Positions 43,794 through 56,330 are shown, numbered from the stretch's first letter. The stretch: DNA of 64,000 nucleotides from Cydia pomonella (GCF_033807575.1 NC_084718.1:19671991-19735990), one strand, 5' to 3'. Notes: generated by a model from the sequence alone, not told the origin. Program-made: numbers and translations.

Positions 43794-44118
43794 AAGAGAG
43801 GTATGGGCATTGTGAATTTCATCTCGCTTTGTGTGGTAGGGCATGTCAGTGGATGTCATTCCAGATCTAGAGCAGAGCCCAACTGGGGAAGTACCTCCAC
43901 CTTACAGAAAACCGCAGCCAAATAACTAGACCCTACTCATAGTGTTGTGTTCCTTCCGGTAAGTAAGGTTGCCAGAGCTCAACGAGAGGGGGCGGGTTTA
44001 GGGTCGGCAACGCGCATGTAACTCCTCTGGAGTTGCAGGCGTACATAGGCTACGGAGACTGCTTACCATCAGGCGGGCCGTATGCTTGTTTGCCACCGAC
44101 GTAGTATAAAAAAAAAAA
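43794..44118 (+). repeat. LINE-3'-tail repeat, uninterrupted reference copy
   Basis: GAGAGGTATGGGCATTGTGA to GCCACCGACGTAGTATAAAA with an A-rich tail. It shows the empty site GCAGGCGTACATAGG for the MITE at 5050. Confidence 0.85.
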
Positions 44119-45439
44119 ACATCCACTTGACTGTATTCTAACAAATAAATGATTTGATTGATTGATTTGCTACTTGTTTTTTCAGTTTCTGGTTTGGACC
44201 ATGCATGTTTGTCTGTCAAGTGGTCCTCGAATCTCTAATAAGCCTTCAACATTAATGACGAGAAAGATGAGAGAGCTTATTTTTATTTCTAGTGTTATAG
44301 TTATGGATATCAGAATTCTTAGTGAAGGAGGCTAGATTCTTAACAACATAAATATTTTCTTAACAACATAGATTGCTATGGAATAGTGCAAACCCTGATG
44401 ATTGGGTGCTAAATTAGCCAATTAATCTGTCATTTTATTATCTAGGATTAAAAACAAAGAATTTCTATACTCACACCAGATGTGATGATGTATTATGTAT
44501 GCACAAATCATACACGTGAACGCAATTGATGACTTATGATTTTTTAATGTTAATTAATGCGTGTTAACACGTGAAACAACTAGAATTGATTTCTATACAT
44601 CGTCATCAATTCACGACAAATAAAGAGACATAAAAAAAAATGCTGAAGCGATCGACATCAAAGTCACTTAAGATAGTGGAAATCATTTTCTCCCGAAATG
44701 AAATTTCATAGAAAAATTACCTTTATTTCTTTAGACTCAAAAAGCTATTGTTCCCTCTTAAGGCCTATTAATCTATATATAGGCTAGTGTATATAAACAT
44801 TATGATTCATGTCGCGTTTTAATGGCTTATTCATAGGCCTATTAAGTAGGTAGTTAATGCTTGGTTTTAATTTAAAATTTAATTCTAATTATAATTGCCT
44901 TATTTAGTTAATTTATTTCTATTATTGATTGTAGACTTTAGTTTAAATAGTCTTGTTTTATTATTCATACCTATAAAAAAAATCTGGAATAAAATATTTC
45001 ATTCATAGGGTTTCGTAGTCACAACTTTGCCATATGTTTGGCATAAAATTCATGTTTGTGATGTTGTATGATGATTCAATTTCGGCCAACAAACTGCCGA
45101 ATTTTTCGGCCGCAACGAAACGATATTATCCGTAGTGTTCGGCCAAAGTTTCGGGCATCAGCATGCTTAGACATAAAAATCACGTTTTAGCGAAAGCTTC
45201 TGTTTCGGTCAACAATCTGCTGAACCTTTCCACACGATATTTTCAGAAGGTCGAAATTTCGGTGTTGGTTTCGGCTAGTTAAGACATAAAAATCGTGTTT
45301 CGATGGAAGGCCGCGTACTGTGCGGTTTAAGTATTCGTTTAAGACGTTTAATTAATACTAACACTAGTAATAAGATATTAATGTTTACTAACCACGTATG
45401 GGCTGAAATAAATTATTTTTATTTATTTAATTAAGCAAA
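44119..45439. other. No gene; TTTCGG-rich block
   Basis: 45080-45310 repeats the phrases TTTCGGCC, TTTCGG and GACATAAAAATC in no fixed period. Otherwise unique AT-rich DNA. Confidence 0.4.
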
Positions 45440-45650
45440 TTCCTCCCGCAGACGCTCCGGCTGTAGAATGAGCTCCCTGCCGATGTTTTTCCGAGTGTTA
45501 CAGTATCGGGTTCTTCAATAAAGAAGTGGTTTTTAAATGGTCGGTAACGCGTATGTAATATCTCTGTTTCAGGCGTCCATAGGCTACGGTGACTGCTTAC
45601 CATCAAGCGGTCCGTATGCTTGTTTGCCATCGACGTAGTATAATTCAATT
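45440..45650 (+). pseudogene. LINE C-terminus plus tail repeat
   Basis: Reads L, stop, NELPADVFPSVTVSGSSIKK and then FLNGR, stop, followed by the tail (GCTTACCATCAAGCGGTCCG, CATCGACGTAGTAT). This ties the tail-repeat family to a LINE. Confidence 0.65.
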
Positions 45651-46315
45651 CAATACTTTATTGATAAACTAAAATTTTACACGTCAGGTACATTGATTAT
45701 AGCTAAGTCTTTATATTTTATGTTGCATACTTATAGTTGAGAGGCAAGGCTGAGTTAGCAAATCAGTTGTTTTTTTTTTTTATATATATACACATGGTTT
45801 TACTCACTTGGTACAGTGTCAGGTCTCGAAAAAGCATCGATAGAATAGTACGCATCAGACACCAGTTTAGTTTAAGTTTTTTTTTTAAATATTCGTCGCT
45901 CAGGGTTTTAATTCCAGTCGTATTTTATTATGTATTGTGTGCCCTTTACTTTATATAAAATAATAAAGTTCAGTTTCGGCTAAAACTAGATTAAAACTGA
46001 ACGTTCGGTGTCTGTTTCGGTTGAGATCGGACAATTAACTCCTCGCCACTATTGTGTAGTGGAAATTTTCAATCATAAAATAACCGATAAAGTGCCGTTT
46101 TCCGGCTAGACGCGTTTATCACTGTCACAGAAAGTCCCAAACTCGGCAACAAAGTGACTATGTTCGTTTGGCGATATGTAAATCGCCGCGGGCGAAACCT
46201 GTCGCTAAGGCTAGGCGCACCCAGTACAATTGCGAACGAAAGCTGTAGAAGGTAAAGACGTGAATAGAGGACTATTCTTACAATTTTGACGATCGACCGT
46301 GTGATGAGCACAAAT
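45651..46315. other. No confident feature
   Basis: 45646-45720 looks like a LINE 3' end (CAATACTTTATTGATAAAC). No gene. Confidence 0.4.
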
Positions 46316-46925
46316 GTTTATTATAATAAATATTGGACATTCTTACACAAATTGACTAAGCCCATAGTAAGCTCAAGAAGGCTTGTATTGTGGGTACTCT
46401 TCTTCTTCTGCCTCCTGCCCTTATCCTACGTTATGTGGGGTCGGCACAACATGTTCTTATCTTCCATTCTCGGAGAATGGATTCTCCTCTATCTTTCGTC
46501 ACCTCAGCACTCACTCCTTTCTTTCTCATATCCTCTTTCACACAATCCATCCATCGTTTTTTGCGGGTCTACCATCCGCTCTCCGTCCATCAACATTCAT
46601 TCCTAGCATTCTTTTTCCTATATGGCATTCACCCCTCCTCATTAAATGCCCATACCACGCTAACCTACCACTCCTTATCTTCTCCGCTACTGGTGCTACT
46701 TTCAAACTTCCCCTTATATACTCATTCTTAATCCGATCCTTTCTCGTCACTCCTCACATCCATCTCAACATTCTCATTTCCGCTGCATGCACTCTTCATT
46801 CATCCGTCACTTTCGTCGCCCAGCATTCTGCATACATATAAATACCTAGATAGAAATCACCCATGACTCAGGAACAAAAATCTAAGTTCAACACACCTTA
46901 CTGGGTTTCAAACCCAGGACCATCG
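46316..46925 (-). repeat. SINE2 copy split by an RTE LINE
   Basis: Minus strand: head and body at 46925-46838 (TGGGTTTGAAACCCAG, TTGTTCCTGAGTCATGGGTG), 3' end at 46400-46316 (ACCCACAATACAAGCCTTCT, GAGCTTACTATGGGC). The 46401-46837 interval is a separate LINE. Confidence 0.8.
46401..46837 (-). pseudogene. RTE-type LINE C-terminus inside SINE2
   Basis: Minus frame: VAEKIRSGRLAWYGHLMRRG and LGMNVDGRRADGRP; after a frame change KRWMDCVKEDMRKKGVSAEV, then a near-stop CADPT-like end. RL-WYGH--RR, GRP--RW-D and CADP are RTE hallmarks. The long plus-strand frames here are its antisense. Confidence 0.8.
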
Positions 46926-47084
46926 GACCGCGATAGCAGAGGACGCTGGTTCCATTCCAGCCTGGGGCACTGGAGGCCTTGGTCACTTTTTCTTGATATA
47001 TGACATTTATTCAGTTTGAAATGAAAACAAATTAAAATATTTTCCGAATATAATTATATTTGTTCTAATACTTCTAATAGTACA

Positions 47085-47140
47085 GGACCATCGGCTTCAT
47101 AGGCAAGGCAGGGTTACTATCTACTAGGGCAGACACCGGT
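47085..47140 (-). repeat. SINE2 head fragment
   Basis: GACCATCGGCTTCATAGGCA is the complement of the tRNA-like SINE2 head. Confidence 0.6.
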
Positions 47141-47714
47141 CGTCCAAAAGTATGAACGTGAATTCATTCTACGTCATTAATTCTTACCTGAAATATTTGT
47201 TTGACATGCATGCACTGGCTCACGTCTTGTTTTTATTTAAACTTTCACAATTTTACCTCATTATTATTTACTAAAACGGGGCTTAGTCTCGTAAAATTAA
47301 GTTTTAACTGTCAATATTATGTGCCGACCCGGTAACATCCCGGCGCAAAACGTTCAAGTTGTTAAATGATGTCAACTTTAGCCAGTCTTCTCCGAGACCA
47401 CGGGGACAACGCCTTCTTCGAAACGTCGGAAGTATTTTTTTAATTTAACGCTATTAAATCCCGTTTTCGTAAATAGATAATAACGCTTAACGCAACAAGT
47501 TGAAAACACTTTCCTTCTCGCCAGTACGTGTGCAGTCGATATTAGAAAGCTGGCGCCAGCGCCGGCGCCTGTTCTTTAATTATACCAATCTGCTGTACCT
47601 TCGTACCACTGTGTTACGTCAATGTTGTACCTACATATCACTCACCAAGGTGAAAACGAAAGAAATGTATGCCTTTGTTCATTAAAATACAAATTATATT
47701 AAAGATAAAGAAAT
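47141..47714. other. No recognisable feature
   Basis: Nothing recognised; 47320-47440 is GC-richer but has no supported frame. Confidence 0.4.
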
Positions 47715-47935
47715 AAATAAAGAGAGTTTATTTTCCAAGTTACAATGCGCTTATGAACCTTAAATAAAGCTACACCGGATCTAACCCTACACTGACCCGA
47801 GAAGATTTAAATTTCTCCTAAATTGTAGGAGGGTATCCCAATATGAGACCGGTAAGAAACTCGGCGGGACGCATCTTTTCAAAATAATACAACTTATAAC
47901 TAACATGCATTAAATAAAAATATATAATTTAAATT
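47715..47935 (-). repeat. LINE 3' UTR family (AAACTCGGCGGGA), copy 2
   Basis: Parallel to 42960-43185 across GACCCGAGAAGATTTAAATT, GGAGGGTATCCCAATATG and GAAACTCGGCGGGACGCATC. Confidence 0.65.
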
Positions 47936-48369
47936 AATTAGGAATTTAAAAGAAAAAAATCATATAATATAGTAGGTAATTTCATATAGTGGTGCACTAG
48001 ATTGCTAATGCAGGACGTTATAATTGCCAAACATCCCTATCCATGACATAATCGCTTATTTTATGAGTTGAAAAATGCAAAGCAAAATGAGTTTTTGCTT
48101 AACGACCGTTTTGAATTTAGAATCTAAAAGTTCGGTGAAATTTTTTGGTATCTTTTTATAAAAAAATATACATTAAATAACGTTATGAGAAAACTACGAC
48201 TCTTTAAAGTAAATGGTATTATTGTTCCTGTGGCATAATACCGAGAATGCTGGCATCATCCTCGCTCGATTGTTGGCTGATAGGTTGAGTAAGGAAGCTA
48301 CCAGCTCTGTGGTCTCCCGTGGCTTCTCTGAATTACAAAGGCACCTATCTAGGTTCATATTCATGGTTC

Positions 48370-48530
48370 ATGGGCGCGCACAAGTTTTAGAAATCGCAAA
48401 GCGTCTGGTTGACGTAACTGGTGACCGAAGAGCTGGCGGCTTCCTCGCACAACGTATCAGCATTGCGCTACAACGAGGAAATGCCGTAGCATCCTTGGTA
48501 CAGTGCTTCAAAGGCCTATTTTAGATTTAA
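48370..48530 (+). pseudogene. LINE family F C-terminus, copy 3
   Basis: Frame ends EIAKRLVDVTGDRRAGGFLA, QRISIALQRGNAVASLVQ, stop at 48522. The frame runs upstream to 48213, but that part is not similar to the other copies; GPWG-like sequence is replaced by HGRAQVL. Confidence 0.75.
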
Positions 48531-49055
48531 GCTAGTTATTAGTAATATCTCATTTTATATCTATTATTTTTATATCCTTAGTACCGTACCACTGCGTTAA
48601 ACTGCTTTTAACGTTACGAAGAAAACTATAAGTTGCCCCATTGTGGGCATGAAGCATTTCTACTTAAATATAGCCATTACCTTATGGCGTCTTTAAAGAC
48701 CTTAAGCTAAGTTGTAACATAAATAAAGAGATTTCAATAAATAATCATAAGTTATAAATAGCACGTTGGTGTTTGATTTACTGCATCCATAAGATCGCAT
48801 GCGAGGTAGGTATATTTGGCTGTCTAGTGGATGGTAAAACGTTTATTATATATTTAATATTGTTTGTTAGACATAATTTAGTTACCTACCTACTCGTTAA
48901 GAATTATTAACAATTTAAGCGTTATTTTTATTCTTAAGTTTTTTGCAGCTTTGTGGCGTCCATAGAGTTAAAAAATACAGAAAATACATTTATTTAACAT
49001 CACAATGGTAACATATCTCAACTTCGACATTATGTTTGCTCGGTGCTTTGAAAAT
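48531..49055. other. No recognisable feature
   Basis: LINE F 3' flank and AT-rich DNA. Confidence 0.4.
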
Positions 49056-49505
49056 GAAAAATGAAAATATTTATTTCAGACACCACGTATCCATATTTTT
49101 GTCTACAAGACTAAATTAGTAGCTAACAAATAAAAACAAAACTATAAAAAGTGAATGTTAGTAAAACATATAATGCTCATTGGATCGAACATGCATTGAC
49201 ATCCAGTGAGCTATGAGAGGGCTTTCGACCCTTTCTGCAATCACCTTCAGGAGAGTGTTGATGCTGCTCCGGACGCGTTGCCACAGGGACGCCACCCTCT
49301 TACGAAGCACTGCGTGAAAGCCGTCTGTGCTCCACTCGGGGAACATTGCTGACGCGCTGCATCGCCAGGGCAGCCCCAACAAACCCCTGAAGGCGTTGTT
49401 ATACTGGACACGCAGAGAACTAAAGGTTTTTTTGGAGTAGTTGCTCCACAGGTTACACGTGTACAGGTTTTGGCAGTACGTTGTAAAAAGTGTAATTTTG
49501 ACTTC
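49056..49505 (-). pseudogene. LINE family C C-terminus, copy 3
   Basis: One frame without a Met runs from about 49505 to the stop at 49158: KITLFTTYCQNLYTCNLWSN, SSLRVQYNNAFRGLLGLP, CSASAMFPEW and RKRVASLWQRVRSSINTLL. This is the longest intact piece of the family here (about 115 codons). Its 3' UTR carries GAAAATATTTATTTCAGAC (plus strand). Confidence 0.8.
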
Positions 49506-50600
49506 TCGCGAACAGCGTGCTTTATTTGCCTAATTTTCATTTGACCGAACGCATGTTTTTCAACAACCGTTATGTTATAATATTCCAAACTTTTGAAAAA
49601 GGCAGAAACCATTGGGTTAGGTTAGGTTAATTTAAAACCCATCAAAAAATTCTAGTTTAAAAAAAAAACTCTTTCGGTCAAATGAGAATTTCGAGATTTT
49701 ATTTTTAATAATCGGGTTTAAAATTTTCAAAGATGAGATAGATTTCCATAACATAGTTTTTAAAGAAATGAAAACATAGGTACAGACATAAGAAATATTG
49801 GACGCGAAAATAGGAATATCTATTTAATGCGATCCCTTACGAGCCGGTATAAGACCTGGAAGTGTTATACCGCTCAGCTGTCGCTTACCCATACTATCTC
49901 ATAACCAAACTCCATATCTTATACCTACTATGTTACCAGTACCATATCTATGCCATACTTAATCATATAATAAAGGGCCCAGTTACCACACAACACATTA
50001 TGGGAAAAACAAAAGATTTCCATAAACGTCACTCGTTAACCTAAACGTAGAAAGTTAAATTGTAATGACTTGAAACAGATACGCAAATGATGATGATTGC
50101 AATGCTCCCTAATTGCTCTCTCAACCACATTTACACCCAAAACGCGGCATTTTGAACCTTAAAACGTGTGTAATAAGGTTTAGGTAGGTGTTGTAAATAT
50201 AGTCTTTATGCAGCTAATGCAGAAATAATGGTAGAATAAGGCACACGTGACTTGGGTTGGCAACAGAAGCGGTTTTAGCGGATTTGAATAAAATTGGTGT
50301 AGCTCAGCAAAAGATGTATAAATCTGATAGAGATTTGATATGCTTAAAATATGCATAAGTATCTATATAATTGTCTTAAAATGGGGGCGGTGTTTTACAA
50401 TATGACTTCCACATTTAATGATTTGGCATAATTTATTTCATGATAGGTAAGTAACTAGGTGTATTTTTTCAATCTTTATGACGTAAACTGTATTTACAGA
50501 TAAAGATAAAAAAACATTTATTCGTGACGATCACAAAAGATATAAGAACCTACTTATACCTAAAGACCACAGTAGCAGAAACAAAAAACAGAACATTAAC
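49506..50600. other. No recognisable feature
   Basis: AT-rich unique DNA. Confidence 0.45.
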
Positions 50601-51090
50601 AGCCCGATTCGGTATGAGATACGATAACGATAAGTTCTGTAGGGCTAAGATGGTCGGCTCTTTATCATTTGTCACCATGCCTGTCACGGAACGTCATAGA
50701 ACCATGCTGCCACTGCAGCCATTTTATATTTTATATACCATTTTATCGCTTGTCACTATGCCCGTCACTTTCGCACTTACATACTTGTTACAACGTGACA
50801 GGCATAGTGACAAATGATAAAGAGCTGACCATCTTAGCCCTACTAAGGCGGTATCATGGTTTCATTTTTATCACTTGTCACTATGCCCGTCACTTTCGTG
50901 CTTACATACTTGTTAGAACGTGACAGGTATGGTGGCAAATGATAAAGAGCCGACCATCTTAGCCCTACTGGTTTAGATAAGTTCTCATTTAGATATCGTT
51001 TGTATGTCGTATAATTGACAGAAGCAGCTCGATTCGGGCAACCAATGTCACTTTGACGTTAGAAAATATTAGGAATCGAAATAATTGTCA
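50601..51090. mobile_element. GCCCGATTCG MITE interrupted by a second MITE
   Basis: 50601-50639 and 50968 onward join into the family seen whole at 58935 and 59931 (TAAGTTCTGGTTTAGATAAG at the joint). The far end after GACGTTAGAAA is diverged. Confidence 0.8.
50640..50967. mobile_element. MITE of 328 bp with CTG target duplication
   Basis: TIR TAGGGCTAAGATGGTCGGCT at left and AGCCGACCATCTTAGCCCTA at right. CTG precedes (50637-50639) and follows (50968-50970), and the host site without the insert is CTG once. Internal subterminal repeats of CTTGTCACTATGCCCGTCAC. Confidence 0.9.
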
Positions 51091-51104
51091 AGTCGACAGA
51101 ACAG

Positions 51105-51545
51105 TAAAATAAAAAGTAGAAAAAAATTTTTAGGGCACCTTCCATACAAAATGTTTTTTTGGATTTTTCGTTTATTCCTATGGTGCGGGGTATCGTTGGA
51201 TACGTCTTTCAAAATAAATAAGGGTCTCCTAGGTAAAACTGTTTCTTGTTAAAGTTAATATTTTCGGAAATAATCGCTCCGAAAGAAATAAAATACCTGT
51301 GCCTTCCTAACTTTTGAACCATGGGTCCAAAAAATATGAAAAAAATCGTGAAAAAAGCTTAATAAAAATTTCAATGAAAATTTCAATGCAAAAAAACTTC
51401 TCCGTGAAGATACTCCCTTAGTTTCTTATGTTTGTAATCTATATGATGCTTAATAATAGCCCCCGTTTGGCCTTTTCTGACAGAATGGTAAGTACGGAAC
51501 CCTACACTGAGCATGGCCATGTCGGGCCCTCGGTTTTTAAAATGT
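51105..51545. repeat. Diverged dispersed repeat
   Basis: The right end CCCCCGTTTGGCCTTTTCTG, GAACCCTACACTGAGCATGG matches 18590-18690. Whether 51105-51450 is the same unit is uncertain. Confidence 0.45.
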
Positions 51546-53335
51546 TACAATCAATTTTCAAACGGAAAACTCAATATATGTAGTCTAAAATTGACTATAA
51601 TGACTACCTATTGTCAGTATTAACAACTAACGAAGATGAGAAAACGTGTATAGAACGATTTGAGTGTGAAATTCGCTCAGTTACTTCTAAATGACTGTGT
51701 CAAATCAGACCTTCGGCTTAATTCAAAAATACTTTTAATAAAATATCTAAACATCCGTTGAAACTATTGCACAACAGATTATAGGTCGTACAAAAATAGT
51801 CTAAAACTACAGCTTACTCAGAACACCTATATTTTTGATATTGGGGTAGGTTCACCTCACGGGTCGTCGACTTCGCGACTCACACAGCTAAACGATAACA
51901 CTTTTGTTTCCACCAACTTAATTATACAGTTACTATATAACCTCGAATCGTTTTTACGTACACATAACGCTCAAATTAGCTTGCTTTTAAAATAGCGAAG
52001 CGTAAAGATAAGTTTGTTGCAGCTAGTAATCGAATGCATTCTTAGTTGTGTGAGTGCCGCAAAGGAATAGGGTTGTGCAATAATGTTGTCGAAATCCGGT
52101 AGCTATTATCATGGGCCACGTATAAAGATTTCGTTGTATTTATGGCAAGCTCGCATCTTTCATTCCATGAGTCACTAAATTAAACTTTAAGATTAGATAG
52201 TTAGGTTTTAGTTTTGAAAGTGATAGTTCAAAAGATAGGATGATGATTTTTAACCCTTGATTCGCCGGCGATTGTGCCGGCATGTTACGCAAACATCTAA
52301 TGGGTTAATTCATCATTAAAAGTGAATGAACTGGCAAGGATTGTTTAAAATTTTTAAGTGTTACGGTTAAGCAACCGATTTGGTTAATGATCTATCATTT
52401 GAAGGTCTTGGGAGTAGATCGAATTAAATCGAATCGTTGAATAAATTGTATGGCTTGAACAAGATAAGTATACCTTTTTGTGTTATTACAATAGAACAAG
52501 GTTTAAACTTCATATATTTCATTTGGATTGGATTGCTAGGTACTGATAAGGTTCGAGAAACTTTTATTTGAAGTTAAATTCTAAACGAGACTAAATCTTA
52601 ATTTATTTCGCCAATAAGTGTTGTTTGAACTGCTTGCATATATCGACTTCAACAGTCTAGCACTCTAAAGTCGGACCAAGATAACTGGGCATATACAATG
52701 ACATAGTGTGGCCACGTCATTATTTATGTAGTATTTCTATGAAAATATGACGTTTATAAAGACATTCCCTTTCTTTGTTCTTTTCAAATCGTTGCATAGT
52801 TAGCTTAAAAGGACTCACTTTAATTTAAATTTAACTGAAACATTCATATATGTATTAGGCTGTGGACTGGATGCAAACAACGCGCGGCCTAACCCACGTA
52901 TTATAAAGAAATATATCAAGCGTTTTTCGACTTAATAATACGTGAGTAAGTAGCCCGTTTGTAATAATTTTAATATGTTCGAGTCTCAATATAAATAACA
53001 TTGGGTCTATTATCATTGTTGCCCAACCTGCTAATGTAGAGACAATAATACTAATAAAAATCTACTTAATACATATTATCTTTATTACATTTGCTAATCT
53101 ATAACTAGACAAAAGGAAATTGGAATATAGGCACATAGGCCGCCGATATGATTTTTATTTAGCTTATAAGATTTTAATCGTGCATATATTAGTTTGTAAG
53201 GTATATATGGGCCTTTGATGCTGAAAATAAATGATATTTAATTAAATAGGCATAAAGTCCAATTTGCTTTCGTTCACGAAAGTCCTGTACCAACATATGT
53301 GTATGTGAGTCCAAGAAAATTGGACATTAATGATA
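51546..53335. other. No gene; one MITE remnant
   Basis: 52668-52800 (AAGTCGGACCAAGATAACTG) is a remnant of the 29023 MITE family. The rest looks unique. Confidence 0.45.
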
Positions 53336-53570
53336 TTTACAGTACATATGGGGCTACTTTATAGCACTAGTGCGAGAAGTAGCATATTACGTTACTGTGT
53401 CGAACATTTAAAGGGCCATATGTACTGTAAAACGTTGTACGATACATGTGCGAATAGGTAATTCGCAACTCGTGTCGATTTAAAACACTCCCTTCGGTCG
53501 TGTTTTAATTTATCGCCACTCGTTTAGAATTTCCTATTTTTCGCACTTGTATCGTAATGTACTATTATGT
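53336..53570 (+). repeat. Family X, copy 3
   Basis: Nearly the same as 43402-43640, from TTTACAGTACATATGGGGCT to TATCGTAATGTACTATTATGT-type end. Confidence 0.8.
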
Positions 53571-54639
53571 AGGTAAGGATATAAGTAAACAAAGTCCAAA
53601 ATAATTATAAACCTAATATCTCTCTAATAGTTAAATTTTCTATAACCAAAGTGTAGTGCGACTGCACCCAATTGCTCTTGGGCGTACAAACGCCAAATAG
53701 TAAACATTTTGCGAAACTCAACTGAAAGACATCGCTAACACTTGTTCATCGACACGATTTCGCAAGTTTTGCCAACCCTAACCCAGGTTACTGCACTCAC
53801 ACACACATAGGCATGCCTCGCCTAGCAACCGAAGTGAAGGCAGAGAGATCTACTACATCTACCTTTACTATATGACTAGCGTTCTATTTGATGTTAACTA
53901 ATTTAAAAGAGAATCAAGTTCCATTGCGCGCTTTGGTAGATTTGTTTTGTTGAAGCGTGTGTAAAAAGCAGCAATGTATATGCTAGTTTTTTAAATCGTA
54001 GTTGTAAAAGGTTTTAGTAAAACTTCAGAGAATCGCATATATTTTCTAGGTTGTTTAGCAGTATCTAGATGTAAAAAGTTATATTTTGAGTAGCGGATGT
54101 CCCTTGTAAGACGAGACTAGGTTTTCTAAGGCATAGAAATGCATGTCGTAAGAGTTTGGATTTCTTTCAAGTTTTACGCGTCCTTATGTGGTCGAGTTAA
54201 ATTTATACTTATTTATGGTTAGGAAGGAAACTATTAATGTTAAGATTAGATATGGGTTTCCTTTAGTTTTTATATGAAAGTGTTTACGCAATAGATTTGT
54301 GAGCGAAATATAGTACTGTATGTAACATATTATGACTGTGTTTGTAGCGGGAGTAATCTTGATGATAGAGTGAAGATTATAGTAATAACTATTATATTAT
54401 GAGATCGAAAGTACAGTCGGCATCAGTAGCGTATCTGACTATTCTATGTCAAAAGTATCTATCAATCTCTGATAACTTAGGAAAGAGAGATACATATATT
54501 ATGTATGTAATACATATATAAAACAATTTTTTTACTTTATATCAAAATTTGATTGTTGGAGACCCTTATTCTTTTTAAAAGACTTATCTAACGATACCCC
54601 ACACTATTGGGTTAATTCGAACAAAAAATATAAAACAAA
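53571..54639. other. No gene; one MITE end
   Basis: 54413-54480 starts TACAGTCGGCATCAGTAGCG, a terminus of the TACAGTC MITE group. Confidence 0.4.
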
Positions 54640-54831
54640 AACACTTTGGCGTTCCCTTCCTCAGATCCAAACCTTCAAGAAAAGAGCGTACTCCCATCTC
54701 AAAGGCCGGCAACGCACTTACAACCCCTCTGGTGTTGCAGGTGTCCATGGGCGGCGGTAATCGCTTACCATCAGGTGATCCGTCTGCTCGTTTGCCTCCT
54801 CTACCATAAAAAAAAAAAAAAAAAAAAAAAG
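54640..54831 (+). pseudogene. LINE C-terminus with tail repeat and poly(A)
   Basis: Reads NLQEKSVLPSQ / TFKKRAYSHLKGRQRTYNPS in neighbouring frames, then CGGTAATCGCTTACCATCAG, GTTTGCCTCCTCTACC and about 22 A. The intact poly(A) suggests a comparatively recent insertion. Confidence 0.75.
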
Positions 54832-55094
54832 ATCCGCGCAGGCTTCGTCATCTTACCTTAGGTTTCGTCAAAATAGATCGTGCATTAACAAAGTGTAAAC
54901 GCCATATAACGTCACTCGTCTATAACGTCGACATATGTTGGCTATAGTTAGTTTACTTTAGTATTATGCCCAAAAACATAACTTACGATATAATGTCGCG
55001 AAAAGTGAGTACATGGTTTTTAAGGCGGGGAGCAAGTGCCCATGATACGTCCCACCCATTCGCTAGAATGGCGTATAACTGAGGAGGGTTTATT

Positions 55095-55300
55095 CCTTTA
55101 AGAGTCTTGGGCACTTGGTCACCGACGATATGCCTGACGACGCGGACATCGGACGCGAGCGTAGGGCATTAGCTATTAGGGCTAATATGGTCGCCCGTAG
55201 GTTCAGCAGGTGTACAGCGCAAGTTAAAATAACACTTTTTCGAGCGTATTTTACTTCGCTGTACGTCTGCAGCCTGTGGACGAGATACACGCAGCGTTCC
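55095..55300 (+). pseudogene. LINE family C internal fragment, copy 4
   Basis: Reads LGHLVTDDMPDDADIGRERR, ANMVARRFSRCTAQVKITLF and RAYFTSLYVCSLWTRYTQ. It covers the part just upstream of the C-terminal region at 22427 and 49158 (LFKAYC-MYT-LW), so the pieces tile one ORF. After 55300 the sequence becomes an unrelated GC-rich stretch. Confidence 0.75.
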
Positions 55301-55474
55301 ATTGGGACCAACCATTGGGACGCGAGGCCACTCGGACCGCGAGGCCGTAGGCGGTGGCCCACGTCGCCTACGCCTCGCCGCCCTTGCCTATATATTATTT
55401 AAAAGTAAAAAGAACCCCAAGAAAAAGGACCCGATGATGAATTGAGTATCTCCTGCGAAAGGAAATGGGAAAGA

Positions 55475-55605
55475 GTTAGAGTCGGACCAAGACAACTCTG
55501 CAAGGTATTTACAACGAAAAAGTGTGGGAATGACATTGTTAAAAGTGAGATTTTTGTTTGAAGAAACGTCACTTTTGACCTAACGACAAGGTTTGACACC
55601 GACAT
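55475..55605. repeat. Remnant of the TAGAGTCRGACCAAG MITE
   Basis: TTAGAGTCGGACCAAGACAA at left; GACGTTTCTTC-like subterminal text follows. The right TIR is lost. Confidence 0.5.
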
Positions 55606-56134
55606 ATCCGATCCATATCGTACCTAATATTTGACATATCTTAAAGTTCGAATCGGGCCGTCTGACTATTTCCTAAAAAAACAACGAAAATTCCAATCGT
55701 TTTGCCCCTAGTTACTAAATAATGGCTTTTTTATGCCCCCTTATCTTAAGGGTGTGCATAATGGCCAGTTACTTTTTACATAAGCTCACGTTGTCGTCCA
55801 CGTGCGCGTGCGCCGTCGCCCGTTCGGCACACATAGAAACAGCAATCTTGCCAATATGGCGGTTTCGCTGAGCCAAGTAGGTTGGGAGATTTTGGCTTAA
55901 TTGCAAACACGTGCGGAATTAGAAGTAAGCATTTAAGGTGAATGACGTTAAAATGAGTTCGTTATAAAAGAATATGAAAAAAGTCTACTTTAAAAGGGTA
56001 ACTTGGGTCTCGGCGCGCTGTTATAAAAACTGGTTTAAGTAATATTCGGATGACAACTGTATTCGGATGGCTGCGGTCTTGACCCGGGTGCTGACCCTGT
56101 CACTAAACGACTAGAAATTTTGAAACGTAATAAA
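55606..56134. other. No recognisable feature
   Basis: CACGTGCGCGTGCGCCGTCG at 55799 is a short CG-rich patch only. Confidence 0.4.
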
Positions 56135-56330
56135 TAGGCGTTGAAATTCTAGGTCCATGGGGTCCAGCGCGCACAAGTGTACATATTTGCAGAAATCACG
56201 AATCGTCTGGTCGACGTAACTGGTGACCGAAAAGCTGGCGGCTTCCTCGCACAACGTCAATCAGCATTGCGATACGATCCCTTGGTACAATGCCTCAAGG
56301 GACTATTTTAGAATTAAGCTAGTTATAGTA
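56135..56330 (+). pseudogene. LINE family F C-terminus, copy 4
   Basis: DNA parallels 29825-30045 (GGCGTTGAAATTCTAGGTCC, GGCGGCTTCCTCGCACAACG) but with indels that break the frame. Confidence 0.75.

Noticed and set aside
46286..46841. Overlapping plus-strand frames of 106-152 residues rich in Ser, Pro and Leu
   Set aside because: They are antisense of the RTE fragment at 46401-46837, which has recognisable motifs on the minus strand.
55115..55402. 95-residue protein
   Set aside because: The first two thirds are LINE family C; the rest is a run-on into GC-rich non-coding sequence.
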